A stretch of DNA of 64,000 bases, from contig NZ_JAJFAX010000002.1 in assembly GCF_019710475.1 (NCBI RefSeq), forward strand, positions 372,001-436,000, written 5' to 3'. Below are positions 52,638 to 61,444 of the stretch, one piece after another. The first letter of the stretch is position 1; each line of letters starts with the position of its first letter. A program made the translations under genes and the position numbers. The notes under the pieces were generated by a model. It searched no databases. It was given only the letters and a program-made list of their open reading frames with translations, and was not told the origin of the DNA. Source of the stretch: Glycomyces sp. TRM65418. Its GTDB lineage: Bacteria; Actinomycetota; Actinomycetes; Mycobacteriales; Micromonosporaceae.

Positions 52638-53383
52638 GGTGACAGCGGGGCCGCGGGGCCGTCAACTCCTCGGCCCAACCGATGACCGGCTGGGGCCAGA
52701 AGCTCGGCGGCCACTTCGACGCGAACACGAGCGTGGCCAACCACGCGATCGGCGGGCGCTCCTCGCGCTCCTTCGTCGAGCGGGGCCGCCTCGACGCGAT
52801 CCCGGACGCCATCCGACCGGACGACTACCTGTGCGTCCGGTTCGGACACAACGACGCGAGCACCGGCGACCCCGAGCGCTACACCTCGCCCGAGGACTGC
52901 AAGCGGTGCCCGCGGGACCGCCACATGAAGGGGGCGACCGACCGCGGGGCGATCCCGGTGCTGCTCATCCCCGTCAACCGCCTGGACCACCACTCGTCCA
53001 CCGGGCGGTTCAACGAGTCCTTCGCGACCTATGCGGCCAAGGTGCGCGAACTCGTCCGGGAGACCGGCGTGGCCCTGATCGACCTCGGCGCGCGTTCGCG
53101 GCCCTACCTCGACGGCATCGGGCCGGAGGCCGCGAAGGGCGTCTGCATGCACCTCGCCGCGGGGCAGTACCCGACCTGCCCGAACGGCCTGGCCGACTCC
53201 ACGCATTTCCAGGAGTACGGCGCGGACCAGACGGCCCGCCTGGTCGCCGAGGGCGCCAAGGCCCTCGCGCTGCCGATCGCCGACCACGTCCGATGGCGCC
53301 GAACCGGGCGGCGGCTTCGCATCCGCGCCGGCGGCAGGCCCCGCCGAGGGGATCCGCCGCCCGAAGACATCGACATGTATTGA
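52638..53383 (+). pseudogene. Decayed rhamnogalacturonan acetylesterase (CE12), N-terminus lost
   Basis: The frame from 52682 encodes MTGWGQKLGGHFDANTSVANH, then GGRSSRSFVERGRLDAIPDA, FGHNDASTGD, ADSTHFQEYG and more, matching the esterase domain of the gene at 53509 over ~190 residues. The catalytic serine block is missing from this frame. A GDS triplet appears at 52638-52646 in another frame, 41 nt before the GWGQ motif, where the intact copy has 39 nt; this fits a frameshift. There is no signal peptide. The tail after 53280 is unrelated Arg-rich sequence. It looks like a relic of a tandem duplication rather than an active enzyme. Confidence 0.7.
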
Positions 53384-53450
53384 CTTTTCAAGATCTCCTC
53401 GGTACGGTCCCCTAGGTAGAAACCGCTTGCCCGGCAATCGTCCCCGGAAT

Positions 53451-53462
53451 TGAAACGATTCA
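53451..53462. promoter_or_regulatory. Candidate LacI-type operator before the RG-degrading gene
   Basis: TGAAACGATTCA, near the TGAAAC-GTTTCA pattern of many LacI-family sites, 46 nt before ATG 53509. Confidence 0.35.
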
Positions 53463-53508
53463 TATCCGTATGTCGGGCAAGTGCCCTCCTCTCACTACGG
53501 AAGTGACC

Positions 53509-56500
53509 ATGAGGCCCATGACTCCTCCACCTCGAACTCCTCGATGGCGGCGCGCCCTCGCGGTCGCCGCCGCCGGGGCCACCGCGCTCGCGGGCGTGCT
53601 CACCGCGGGCGCCCCCGCCCAGGCCCAGGACGACGGCATCACCGTCTACCTCGCCTCCGACTCCACCGTCCAGACCTACGACCCCTACTGGGAGCCGCAG
53701 GCCGGATGGGGCCAGGTGATCGACCGCTACTTCGACGAGAACGTCACCGTCGCGAACCACGCGATCGGCGGGCGCTCCTCGCGCTCCTTCGTCGAACAGG
53801 GCCGCCTCGACGCGATCCTGAACGAGATCCAGCCGGGCGACTACCTGTTCGTCCAGTTCGGGCACAACGACGCCACCGCCTCGGTCCCCGAGCGGTACAC
53901 CCCGCCCGACGACTACAAGACGTACCTGCGGGACCACTACATCGCGGGCGCGGTCGAGAAGGGCGCGATCCCCGTCCTCGTCACGCCGGTCTCCCGCCGC
54001 AGCTTCAACGCCGAGACCGGCGAGTTCAACACCTCCTTCCCCGAGTACGTCCAGAAGGTCTACGAGCTCCACGAGGAGACCGGTGTCGCGATGGTCGACC
54101 TCTCGGCCTCCTCGCGCGCTTACCTGAACGAGATCGGCCCCGAAGAGGCCAAGTCGGTGTTCCTGCACGTCCCGGCCGGGGTCTACCCGAACCGGCCGAA
54201 CGGCACCACCGACGACACGCACTTCCAGGAGTACGGCGCCATCCAGATGGCCCGCCTGGTCGCCGAGGAGACCGCCACGCTCGACCTCCCGCTCGCCGAG
54301 CACGTGGTCGACGTCGCACCGCCGGCCGACGTGCCCGCCGCGCCGACCGGCCTCACCGCCGCCACCGTCGCGAACGCGAGCGTCACCCTCAACTGGACCG
54401 CCGGTGAGGACGCGGACATCTATCGCGTCTACGTCCGTGAACCCGGCGGCGACTGGCGCCTCGGCACCACCGCCACCGTCGGCGTCGGCCGCGTCTCGGG
54501 CCTCGCCGAGGACACGGCCTACGAGTTCGCCGTCGCCGGCGTCAACGCCAAGGGCGAGTCCGCCAAGTCGGCGACCCTGACGGTGACCACCGCGACCGCG
54601 GGCTTCAAGTTCGACTTCGGCCCGGCGTCGCAGACCGTCGCCCCCGGATACGCCGAGGTCAACCGCGGCACCGCCTACACCGCCGAGCGCGGCTACGGCT
54701 TCACCACCGACATGACCGGCGCGATCGACCGCGACCGCGGCGGCGACGCCGACCCGGTGGGCCGCGACTTCGTGGCCTGGTTCGGCGGCTCCTACGACTT
54801 CGCGGTGGACGTGGCAGACGGCCTGTACTCCGCGCGGGTCATCGTGGGCGACTACGTCGGTTCGGCGCGGCAGAACTTCAAGTTCGAGGGCGTCGACTAC
54901 GGCGCGGCCAACGCCGGATCCCGGTCGATCCTCACCAAGGACTTCGAAGGCATCGTGGTCGAGGACGGCCAGCTCACCGTCACCGTCTCCGGCCAGACCG
55001 GCCACTTCAACGGCCTGGAGCTCACCCGCATCGGGGACGCGCCCGGATCGGGCGACGACGGCCCCGACGAGCCGTGCGCGGACTGCGCCGAGCAGGTCGA
55101 GAACCTCGACCGCGCGCCGGTCGCCGTGAGCGTGGACGGCGGGAACTTCGTCAGCTGGCGCAGCCTCCCCCTCGACCCCGAGGGCACGGCGTTCAACGTC
55201 TACCGCGACGGCCGGCTCATCACGCCGGAGCCGACGCAGCTGACGAACCTCACCGACCAGGGCGGCACCCCGAACGCGACGTACTGGATCAGCACGGTGA
55301 CCGAGGGCGTCGAGACCGGGTTCACGAAGGCCTTCGAGGTCTGGGACGAGCAGTACATCGACATCGACATGGACCGCCCCGAAGGCGGCACCACCCCCGA
55401 CGGGGTCGAGTACACGTACTCGCCGAACGACGCCACGGTGGCGGACCTGAACGGCGACGGCGTCTACGAGATCGTCCAGAAGTGGGACCCGTCGAACGCG
55501 AAGGACAACTCCCGCAGCGGCTACACCGGGAACGTCTACGTGGACGCGTACACGCTCAGCGGTGAGCGGCTGTGGCGCATCGACCTGGGCGTCAACATCC
55601 GGGCCGGGGCGCACTACACGCAGCTGGTCGCCTACGACCTCGACTCCGACGGCAAGGCCGAGGTGGCGCTCAAGACCGCCGACGGCACCGTCGACGGCGA
55701 GGGCACGGTGATCGGCGACGCCGACGCGGACTGGCGCGGCACCGACGGCCGCATCCTCCAGGGCCCCGAGTTCCTCACGATCTTCAACGGCCAGACCGGC
55801 GCCGCCATGGAGACCGCGGACTTCGCGCCCGCGCGCGGCGATATGTGCTCATGGGGCGACTGCTACGGCAACCGCGGCGACCGGCTCATGGCCGCCGTGG
55901 CCTATCTCGACGGCAAGACCCCCTCGCTCATCACCAACCGCGGCATCTACGCCAAGTCCGAGATCACCGCGTGGAACTGGGACGGCGACAACCTGCCGCA
56001 GGTGTGGAACTTCAGCTCCGACCGCTGGGGCGGTGCGTACGCCGGCCAGGGCAACCACCAGATGTCCATCGCCGACGTGGACGCCGACGGGCGCGACGAG
56101 ATCGTGTTCGGCGCGATGACGGTCAACGACGACGGGACCCCGTTGTACTCGACGGGCCTCGGCCACGGCGACGCGCTGCACGTCTCGGACTTCGACCCGT
56201 CCAACGACGGCCTGGAGATCTTCAGCCCGTTCGAGTGCATGAGCTGCTCGGGCGACAAGGCCGCGGCGATGCGCGACGCCGACACCGCCGAAGTGCTCTG
56301 GTCGGTCCCGGGCACGCGCGACACCGGTCGCGGCACGTGCGGCGACATCGACCCGAACCACGCCGGCGCCGAATGCTGGGCCGTGAGCACCACGGGCGCG
56401 TGGGACTCGCGCGAAGGCGCGCTGCACGCGGCCGACGGCACGCTCATCGGGAACACGATCCCGTCGGCGAACTCGATGGTGTGGTGGGACGGCGACCTCG

Positions 56501-57249
56501 GTCGCGAGATCTTCGACCACGAGTTCAACGAGCCCGACTACGTGCCGGTCCACCCGTTCATCGCCGAATGGGACCCGGAGACGGGCCAGCAGGAGGAGAT
56601 CTTCACTCCCGAAGGCGTGCACACGAACAACGGCACCAAGGGCAACGCGGTGATCACCGGCGACCTGCTCGGGGACTGGCGCGAGGAGGTGGTCCTGCGC
56701 AAGGAGTCGAACGACGGCGTGCGCCTGTTCACCACCACGCACGCCAGCGACCACGCGCTGCCGACGCTGATGAACGACCCGCAGTACCGCCTGGCGGTGT
56801 CCTGGCAGAACGTCTCGTACAACCAGCCGCCGTGGCCGAGCTTCTTCCTCGGCTACGACATGGAGGCCCCGCAGTGGGAGGCGATCACCACGACCGGCCC
56901 GGCCAGGGACGCCGAGGCGCCGCCGTACGCCGGCGCGTCCTGCGAGGTCGCCTACCGAGTGGTCTCGGACCACGGCCGCGGTTTCGTGGTCCAGATCAAG
57001 GTGACCAACACCGGTGACGCGCCGATCGGGGAATGGGACCTGGTGTGGAAGTCCGGCGGGGTCGAGACGGTCGCGCACGCCTGGGGCGGGGACATCGCGA
57101 TCGACGGCGACGCCATGCGGGCGGACCCGGCGTTCTGGAACTCCCCGTTGAAGTCCGGCCACACGAAGCAGATCGGCTTCCAGGGCACGGGCGACCCGGG
57201 CGACCCGGGCATGTTCCTCATGAACGGCCAGGTCTGCGCCAGGGCCTGA
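53509..57249 (+). CDS. Secreted CE12-FnIII-PL11-CBM2 rhamnogalacturonan-degrading enzyme
   Basis: A 1246-residue multidomain protein. Order: signal peptide (~1-38); CE12 acetylesterase (~40-267) with Ser52 in LASDSTVQTY, FGHND, and Asp236/His238 in DDTHFQEYG; fibronectin type III (~274-363); malectin-like beta-sandwich (~364-510, FKFDFGPASQTVAPGY to FNGLELTRIG); PL11 rhamnogalacturonan lyase (~525-1130, ADLNGDGVYEIVQKWDPSNAKDNS in parts, GNRGDRLMAAVAYLDG, IADVDADGRDEIVFGAM, GDLLGDWREEVVLR); and a C-terminal CBM2 (~1142-1246). The first half deacetylates, the second cleaves rhamnogalacturonan I, and the CBM2 binds cellulose. ATG 53509 has GGAAG upstream. Confidence 0.92.
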   Translation: MRPMTPPPRTPRWRRALAVAAAGATALAGVLTAGAPAQAQDDGITVYLASDSTVQTYDPYWEPQAGWGQVIDRYFDENVTVANHAIGGRSSRSFVEQGRLDAILNEIQPGDYLFVQFGHNDATASVPERYTPPDDYKTYLRDHYIAGAVEKGAIPVLVTPVSRRSFNAETGEFNTSFPEYVQKVYELHEETGVAMVDLSASSRAYLNEIGPEEAKSVFLHVPAGVYPNRPNGTTDDTHFQEYGAIQMARLVAEETATLDLPLAEHVVDVAPPADVPAAPTGLTAATVANASVTLNWTAGEDADIYRVYVREPGGDWRLGTTATVGVGRVSGLAEDTAYEFAVAGVNAKGESAKSATLTVTTATAGFKFDFGPASQTVAPGYAEVNRGTAYTAERGYGFTTDMTGAIDRDRGGDADPVGRDFVAWFGGSYDFAVDVADGLYSARVIVGDYVGSARQNFKFEGVDYGAANAGSRSILTKDFEGIVVEDGQLTVTVSGQTGHFNGLELTRIGDAPGSGDDGPDEPCADCAEQVENLDRAPVAVSVDGGNFVSWRSLPLDPEGTAFNVYRDGRLITPEPTQLTNLTDQGGTPNATYWISTVTEGVETGFTKAFEVWDEQYIDIDMDRPEGGTTPDGVEYTYSPNDATVADLNGDGVYEIVQKWDPSNAKDNSRSGYTGNVYVDAYTLSGERLWRIDLGVNIRAGAHYTQLVAYDLDSDGKAEVALKTADGTVDGEGTVIGDADADWRGTDGRILQGPEFLTIFNGQTGAAMETADFAPARGDMCSWGDCYGNRGDRLMAAVAYLDGKTPSLITNRGIYAKSEITAWNWDGDNLPQVWNFSSDRWGGAYAGQGNHQMSIADVDADGRDEIVFGAMTVNDDGTPLYSTGLGHGDALHVSDFDPSNDGLEIFSPFECMSCSGDKAAAMRDADTAEVLWSVPGTRDTGRGTCGDIDPNHAGAECWAVSTTGAWDSREGALHAADGTLIGNTIPSANSMVWWDGDLGREIFDHEFNEPDYVPVHPFIAEWDPETGQQEEIFTPEGVHTNNGTKGNAVITGDLLGDWREEVVLRKESNDGVRLFTTTHASDHALPTLMNDPQYRLAVSWQNVSYNQPPWPSFFLGYDMEAPQWEAITTTGPARDAEAPPYAGASCEVAYRVVSDHGRGFVVQIKVTNTGDAPIGEWDLVWKSGGVETVAHAWGGDIAIDGDAMRADPAFWNSPLKSGHTKQIGFQGTGDPGDPGMFLMNGQVCARA

Positions 57250-57268
57250 CCCGGATGAACGCATAGTG

Positions 57269-57302
57269 GAGCGGCCCGGACTCGCACGAGTCCGGGCCGC
57301 TC
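57269..57302. terminator. Bidirectional terminator between convergent genes
   Basis: 16-bp perfect stem, arm GAGCGGCCCGGACTCG, with only a 2-nt centre (CA). It lies in the 57-bp gap between the lyase gene and the YihY gene. Confidence 0.8.
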
Positions 57303-57306
57303 GCGT

Positions 57307-58284
57307 TCACGGCGACCCGGACCCGAAGAGCCGCTTGGACTCGTTGGGGATCGCGGCCCGCTGGTAGAGGTCGATCGCGCGCCCCCGCAGGGAGGTGGCC
57401 GTCCACGCGGCGGCCAGCAGCAGCATCACGTTGAACAGGTAGAGGAACACGAGCAGGCCGACCGCGGTGGTGACCGCCTGGTAGGCGGGCCGGTCCGAGA
57501 CGTGCAGGACGTAGATGCGGCCGGCGGTCTTGAGCAGCTCCACGCCGATCGAGACGGCCACGGACGCCCACGCGACCCGCCGCAGCGGCATGACGACGCG
57601 GGGGAGCGCCTGGAGCAGGACCATTGCGAGCAGCGCGTTGGCGATGAGGCCGACCAGGACCGAGACGGCGCGGACGAGGAGCGCGAGGTTGCCGGTGGCC
57701 TCGTCGAGGTCGAACCAGGCGAGCACCCATTCGGCGCCGGCGGTCGCGCCGATGGTGGTGAGCAGCAGCACCGAGACGCCGATGAGGATCAGGAAGTCGA
57801 TGGCCCACCGCAGGAACGGGTTGCCCGGCTGCGCGTCGAGGCCCCACACGAGCCTGATGGCGGCGCGCACCGACTGGACCCAGGCGACCCCGGCGACGAC
57901 GAGGGCCACGGCCGCGAAGATCGTCACGGACTGGCGCGAGTTCTCGAGGACGCCGATGTCGATGACCGGCAGGTTGGTCTCCAGCCAGGTCTCGACGGTC
58001 GTGTAGATGTTGGGGCTGTTCAGGAGGTAGCCGAAGATCGCCAGGCCGAGCAGCGACATGGAGAACGCCGCGAAGAAGGCGTAGTAGGAGATCGCGGCGG
58101 CGAGCTGGCCGCCGTGGACCTCGAAGTAGCGCTCTTGGGCGCGCCAGGAGTGGTCGATCAGGTTCGACCGCTTGCGGGACGCCAGGAGCACGCGGTCCCA
58201 CCACGCCCCCAGGTCAGGGAACTTCACCCCCACGATTCTGTCAAAGGCCCCGGGCGGAAGTTCGTCGGAGCGCAAGTCGGCCAT
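57307..58284 (-). CDS. YihY/BrkB family inner membrane protein
   Basis: A 325-residue membrane protein with six hydrophobic segments in the YihY pattern. Typical parts are GGQLAAAISYYAFFAAFSMSLLGLAIFGY (in pieces), VAWVQSVRAAIRLVWG, the second half PRVVMPLRRVAWASVAVSIGVELLKT (in pieces) and VGLLVFLYLFNVMLLLAAAWT. It was once named RNase BN by mistake. Its function is unknown, perhaps lipid or ion export or virulence resistance in BrkB. TAGTTT 14 nt before the ATG could be its -10 box. It is convergent with the lyase gene and divergent from the broken RHH gene. Confidence 0.85.
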   Translation of the reverse strand: MADLRSDELPPGAFDRIVGVKFPDLGAWWDRVLLASRKRSNLIDHSWRAQERYFEVHGGQLAAAISYYAFFAAFSMSLLGLAIFGYLLNSPNIYTTVETWLETNLPVIDIGVLENSRQSVTIFAAVALVVAGVAWVQSVRAAIRLVWGLDAQPGNPFLRWAIDFLILIGVSVLLLTTIGATAGAEWVLAWFDLDEATGNLALLVRAVSVLVGLIANALLAMVLLQALPRVVMPLRRVAWASVAVSIGVELLKTAGRIYVLHVSDRPAYQAVTTAVGLLVFLYLFNVMLLLAAAWTATSLRGRAIDLYQRAAIPNESKRLFGSGSP

Positions 58285-58303
58285 AGTCGATGCCGTACAA
58301 ACT

Positions 58304-58518
58304 ATGAAACAAGCGTCGACCTAGCTGACCGCCGAAGAGCTGGCGCAGCTCGACCGGCAGGCCCGTGTACGTGGCATCTCACGTGCGGCATTGCTCCACG
58401 AGCTCGTGACCGAGTTCCTGCAGAAGCGGGGGACGAAGCCGCCGCTCAGGCCGCTCTCCGGGGACGGAGCCGGTTTCGACCACTTCCGGATCCCGCCGAC
58501 CGACCGGCAACGGCCCCC
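58304..58518 (+). pseudogene. Ribbon-helix-helix gene broken by an in-frame TAG
   Basis: ATG 58304 begins MKQAST, then TAG at 58322-58324, and the same frame continues LTAEELAQLDRQARVRG and ISRAALLHELVTEFL. That order is the CopG/Arc-type ribbon-helix-helix DNA-binding module, where a tyrosine codon (TAC) is usual at the stop position, so a single C-to-G change would explain it. The frame then runs into the gene on the other strand with no good end. No toxin-like gene is next to it. The 234-bp gap 58285-58518 holds nothing else clear. Confidence 0.55.
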
Positions 58519-58980
58519 TCAGGCGCCGCGGATGACCCAGGCGTCAGGGTCCTCGAGGAGCTTGGTGACCGAGGTCGGGAGGTCGTCGTTCGCGACGGCC
58601 GCGAGGGACACCGATTCGAGGATGTGGCGTTCGGAGACGCGCAGCGCGATCCACACGTTCGTCAGCGCGGTCGCGGTGCCGCTGTAGGGGACCTGCTCGG
58701 GGCGTTCGCCGCGGACGCCGACGAGGGGGCCGTCGACGGCGCGGATGACGTCGGCGAGGCTGATCTGGTCCCCGGGCCGGGCCAGCTGGTGGCCGCCTTC
58801 GGAGCCGCGCTTGGAGGTCGCGATGCCGCCGCGCCGCAACTGCAGCAGGATCGACTCGAGGAACTTGCGGGGGATCCCCTGGTCTTCGGCGATCTGCTCG
58901 GCCGACACCCACCGCTCGCCGTAACCGGCGAGGGCCACGGCGGCTCGCAGCGCGTAGTCGACGCGGGCGGACAGGCGCAT
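58519..58980 (-). CDS. Rrf2 family regulator without cysteine cluster
   Basis: A 153-residue winged HTH regulator: RLSARVDYALRAAVALAGYG, the HTH AEQIAEDQGIPRKFLESILLQLRRGG (in parts), then SKRGSEGGHQLARPGDQISL. The three cysteines that bind Fe-S in IscR/NsrR are absent (the protein has none), so it is more like CymR-type or other apo-Rrf2 proteins. GGAAGGAG precedes the ATG by 4-5 nt. The target is unknown. It is adjacent to a FadR-type regulator gene in the same direction. Confidence 0.85.
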   Translation of the reverse strand: MRLSARVDYALRAAVALAGYGERWVSAEQIAEDQGIPRKFLESILLQLRRGGIATSKRGSEGGHQLARPGDQISLADVIRAVDGPLVGVRGERPEQVPYSGTATALTNVWIALRVSERHILESVSLAAVANDDLPTSVTKLLEDPDAWVIRGA

Positions 58981-59067
58981 GGGGACTCCTTCCGCTGTGG
59001 CGGTGCACAGCTCGCAGGCTCGTCGTGCCCGTTCGGGCGGCAGTACCGACTCTAGCCCCCGAAAGCG

Positions 59068-59081
59068 GCCTCCCGGGAGGC
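59068..59081. terminator. Short palindrome after the FadR-type gene
   Basis: GCCTCCCGGGAGGC, a 14-bp perfect palindrome 27 nt after the FadR gene end on the minus strand. Weak as a terminator because it has no loop. Confidence 0.3.
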
Positions 59082-59107
59082 TCGCGGAGGGCGGTGGGTC
59101 GGCGGGA

Positions 59108-59776
59108 TCAGTCGTCGATGAGCAGGCGCAGGTAGGCGGCGGTCTCGGCGGCGGCCAGGTCGGCGTCCCCGGCGATGATCGCCTCGATGGCGGTGCTGTG
59201 GTCGATGTGCGGCTCCTCGGCGAGGTTCGGGCCGAGCCCGGCCCAGAGGGTCTCGCGCAGCGAGTCGGCGAGTTCGGTGTACAGCTCGGCGAGGAGCTTG
59301 TTGTGGCTGGCCTCGGCGACGGCCTGGTGGAGGGCGATGTCGGCCGCCACGAACGCCTCGATGTCGCCGACCTCGTGCGTCGCCTCGCGCTCGGCGAGGA
59401 GGATCCGCAGGCGGGTGATGTCGGCGTCGTCGCGGCGGTGGGCGGCCAGGCGCGCAGCCTCGACTTCGAGGCCCCGGCGGACCTCCATGGCGTCCGAGGC
59501 GGGGCTGGCGGCGATGCGCCGCCGCACGGCCGCGGTGACCTCGCTGCGGCCGACGACGAACGTCCCCGCGCCTTGGCGGATCTCCAGGAGCCCGGCGTGG
59601 GCGAGGGCCCGGACGCCTTCGCGGATGGTGTTGCGGCCGACGCCGAGCAGCTCCGCCAGTTCGCTCTCCGTCGGGATGCGCGAACCCAGCCCCCACTCGC
59701 CGTCGCTGATCTGCTGGCGCAGCTGCTCGATCACCTGATCGACGAGGGCGGACTTGCGTGTCGACTGCAGTGCCAC
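59108..59776 (-). CDS. FadR-type GntR regulator (FCD domain)
   Basis: A 222-residue regulator with an N-terminal GntR winged HTH (~10-75: RIPTESELAELLGVGRNTIREGVRALAHAG, in parts, then EIRQGAGTFV) and an all-helical FCD ligand domain (~95-215) with VRRGLEVEAARLAA, VAADIALHQAV and DHSTAIEAIIAGDAD, which carry the usual metal-binding Asp/His residues. The GTG start at 59776 begins ALQSTRKSALVD. It is divergent from an MFS transporter; a double dyad in the 255-bp gap may be its operator. The ligand is probably a small organic acid or CoA-related molecule. Confidence 0.85.
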   Translation of the reverse strand: MALQSTRKSALVDQVIEQLRQQISDGEWGLGSRIPTESELAELLGVGRNTIREGVRALAHAGLLEIRQGAGTFVVGRSEVTAAVRRRIAASPASDAMEVRRGLEVEAARLAAHRRDDADITRLRILLAEREATHEVGDIEAFVAADIALHQAVAEASHNKLLAELYTELADSLRETLWAGLGPNLAEEPHIDHSTAIEAIIAGDADLAAAETAAYLRLLIDD

Positions 59777-59884
59777 TGACGGACCTGACCTCTCCGGAGC
59801 GCTTCCACGGCGTGCAGGGGCCTGCCGCGGGGTGCGTGTTTCCCAACACTCGAAGGATTAAAGCAGACAGCCGCCGCGATACCG

Positions 59885-59917
59885 TTGACAGGCCGTCAAT
59901 TCATCCCATGAATTGAC
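59885..59917. promoter_or_regulatory. Overlapping dyads between the FadR-type gene and the MFS gene
   Basis: GTCAATTCAT and its complement ATGAATTGAC flank CCC (59895-59904, 59908-59917), a 10-bp-arm palindrome. Overlapping it is TTGAC-N5-GTCAA (59885-59899). TTGACA at 59885-59890 could also be a -35 box for the MFS gene, with the palindrome covering its -10, so regulator binding would block it. Confidence 0.6.
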
Positions 59918-60031
59918 TCGATTCTATCCGGGCTGTTCGGAGCGCACCAGCGGTCGCCCAACAGCTGGACAACGGTGACACGGGAGGCCTCGCCGGCCTC
60001 GCCGACACGGCCCTCGGAAGGAGTCCTTCGC

Positions 60032-61330
60032 GTGACGACCGACGCGACCGCCGCCGTCGAGTCCGAACACGACGGTCCCCGCACGGACGCGTCGCCCGAG
60101 CCTTCCGAACCGCCGCCGCGCGCCGAGGTCCCCCCGGCGCCGGCGACCTCGAGCGTACACCTGGCCTGGCTGCTCGTCATCGGCGTCGTCCTCGCCGCCT
60201 TCAACTTCCGCACCGCCGTCACCAGCGTCGGCGCGATCCTGGCCGAACTGCGCACCGGCCTGGGCATGCCCGAGGCCGTCGCCGGGCTCCTCACGAGCCT
60301 CCCGGTCCTCGCCTTCGCGGGCCTGGGCGCCTTCGCCCCGCGACTGGCCCGCCGCTTCGGCCCCCGCGCGCTGCTCACCGGTGCGCTGCTGTGCATGAGC
60401 GTCGGCCTCGTCGCCCGCGCCTGGGCCCCGAACGCCGCGCTGTTCCTGTGCTTCAGCCTCCTGGCGCTCGCCGCCGGGGCGGTCGGGAACGTCGCGGTGC
60501 CCGTGATCGTCAAGCGCTACTTCCCCGACCGCATCGGCGTCATGACCACCGCGTACTCGACCATGCTCGCGGTCGGCGCGGCCGTCGCCGCCGCGACCAC
60601 GGCCCCCATCGACCGGCTCACCGGCGACTGGCGCCTCGCGATGGCCGTCTGGGCCGTCCCGGCGCTCCTCGCGACCGTCCCGTGGCTGCTGTGGCGACCG
60701 GCCGCCGCGGCGGGCGGGCCCGAGCCGGTCGGCCGCCTCCACGGCGTCCGGCGCTCGCGCCTGGCGTGGATGATGCTGGTGGTCTTCGGCTGCCAGTCGG
60801 CCATCGCCTACATCCTCATGGGCTGGTCGACGACGATCCTCGTGTCGGACGGCATGGGCGCGGCCGCCGCCGGGACCATGCTCGGCCTGCTCACGATCGT
60901 GCAGATCCCGCTCTCGGTGGCCGTCCCGATCCTCACCGTCCGCTGGGGGCCGCGCCCGGTGTTCCTCATCCTCATGGCCTGCTACCCGCCCGCGATCGCG
61001 GGCCTCTGGCTCGACGGCGGCGGCCCGCTCACGTGGGCATGGATGGCGCTGTTCGGCATCGGCACCTCGGTGTTCCCGCTGGTGCTCACCCTGTTCGGAC
61101 TGCGGGCGCGCACGCCGGCCGGGACCAGCGCGCTGTCCTCCTTCGCCCAGTCCGGCGGGTACCTCATCGCCGGGGCCGGGCCGCTCGCCGTCGGCTGGGT
61201 CTACGGCCTCACCGGCTCGTGGTCCCTGCCGTTCGGGTTCGTCGCCGCCCTCACCGCGGTGCTGTTCGCCGCGGGCCTGTACGTCATCCGCGAGCGCTAC
61301 ATCGAAGACGAGCTCCCGAGCGCCGCATGA
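60032..61330 (+). CDS. CynX/NimT-like MFS transporter
   Basis: A 432-residue, 12-helix transporter. After a ~45-residue hydrophilic N-terminus, helix 1 has LLVIGVVLAAFNFRTAVTSVG (the NFRTAVTSV motif of the CynX/cyanate-type family), then the helix 2-3 loop with APRLARRFGPRALL. The C-terminal half shows WMMLVVFGCQSAIAYILMGW and LFGLRARTPAGTSALSSFAQ. The family carries small molecules such as cyanate or nitroimidazole-type drugs. GTG 60032 is chosen for GGAAGGAG at 60016-60023. It is divergent from the FadR-type gene and probably under its control. Substrate unknown. Confidence 0.82.
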   Translation: MTTDATAAVESEHDGPRTDASPEPSEPPPRAEVPPAPATSSVHLAWLLVIGVVLAAFNFRTAVTSVGAILAELRTGLGMPEAVAGLLTSLPVLAFAGLGAFAPRLARRFGPRALLTGALLCMSVGLVARAWAPNAALFLCFSLLALAAGAVGNVAVPVIVKRYFPDRIGVMTTAYSTMLAVGAAVAAATTAPIDRLTGDWRLAMAVWAVPALLATVPWLLWRPAAAAGGPEPVGRLHGVRRSRLAWMMLVVFGCQSAIAYILMGWSTTILVSDGMGAAAAGTMLGLLTIVQIPLSVAVPILTVRWGPRPVFLILMACYPPAIAGLWLDGGGPLTWAWMALFGIGTSVFPLVLTLFGLRARTPAGTSALSSFAQSGGYLIAGAGPLAVGWVYGLTGSWSLPFGFVAALTAVLFAAGLYVIRERYIEDELPSAA

Positions 61331-61444
61331 CGATCCGATGCTCTGGACAAACAGGGCAAACGATCCCCCGCGGGCGCGACCGAACCTGAGGCGTGCCACG
61401 ATAGTGCTGTAGACCACACTGTTGTGGAATCCCGGGAGGCGAAC

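Noticed and set aside
53104-55614. Minus-strand open frame of 836 codons opposite the pectinolytic gene
   Set aside because: Antisense to conserved esterase, FnIII and lyase motifs; no start signal and no recognisable family.
58519-58980. IscR-type Fe-S regulator
   Set aside because: The protein contains no cysteine, so it cannot bind the usual cluster. No isc/suf genes are near.
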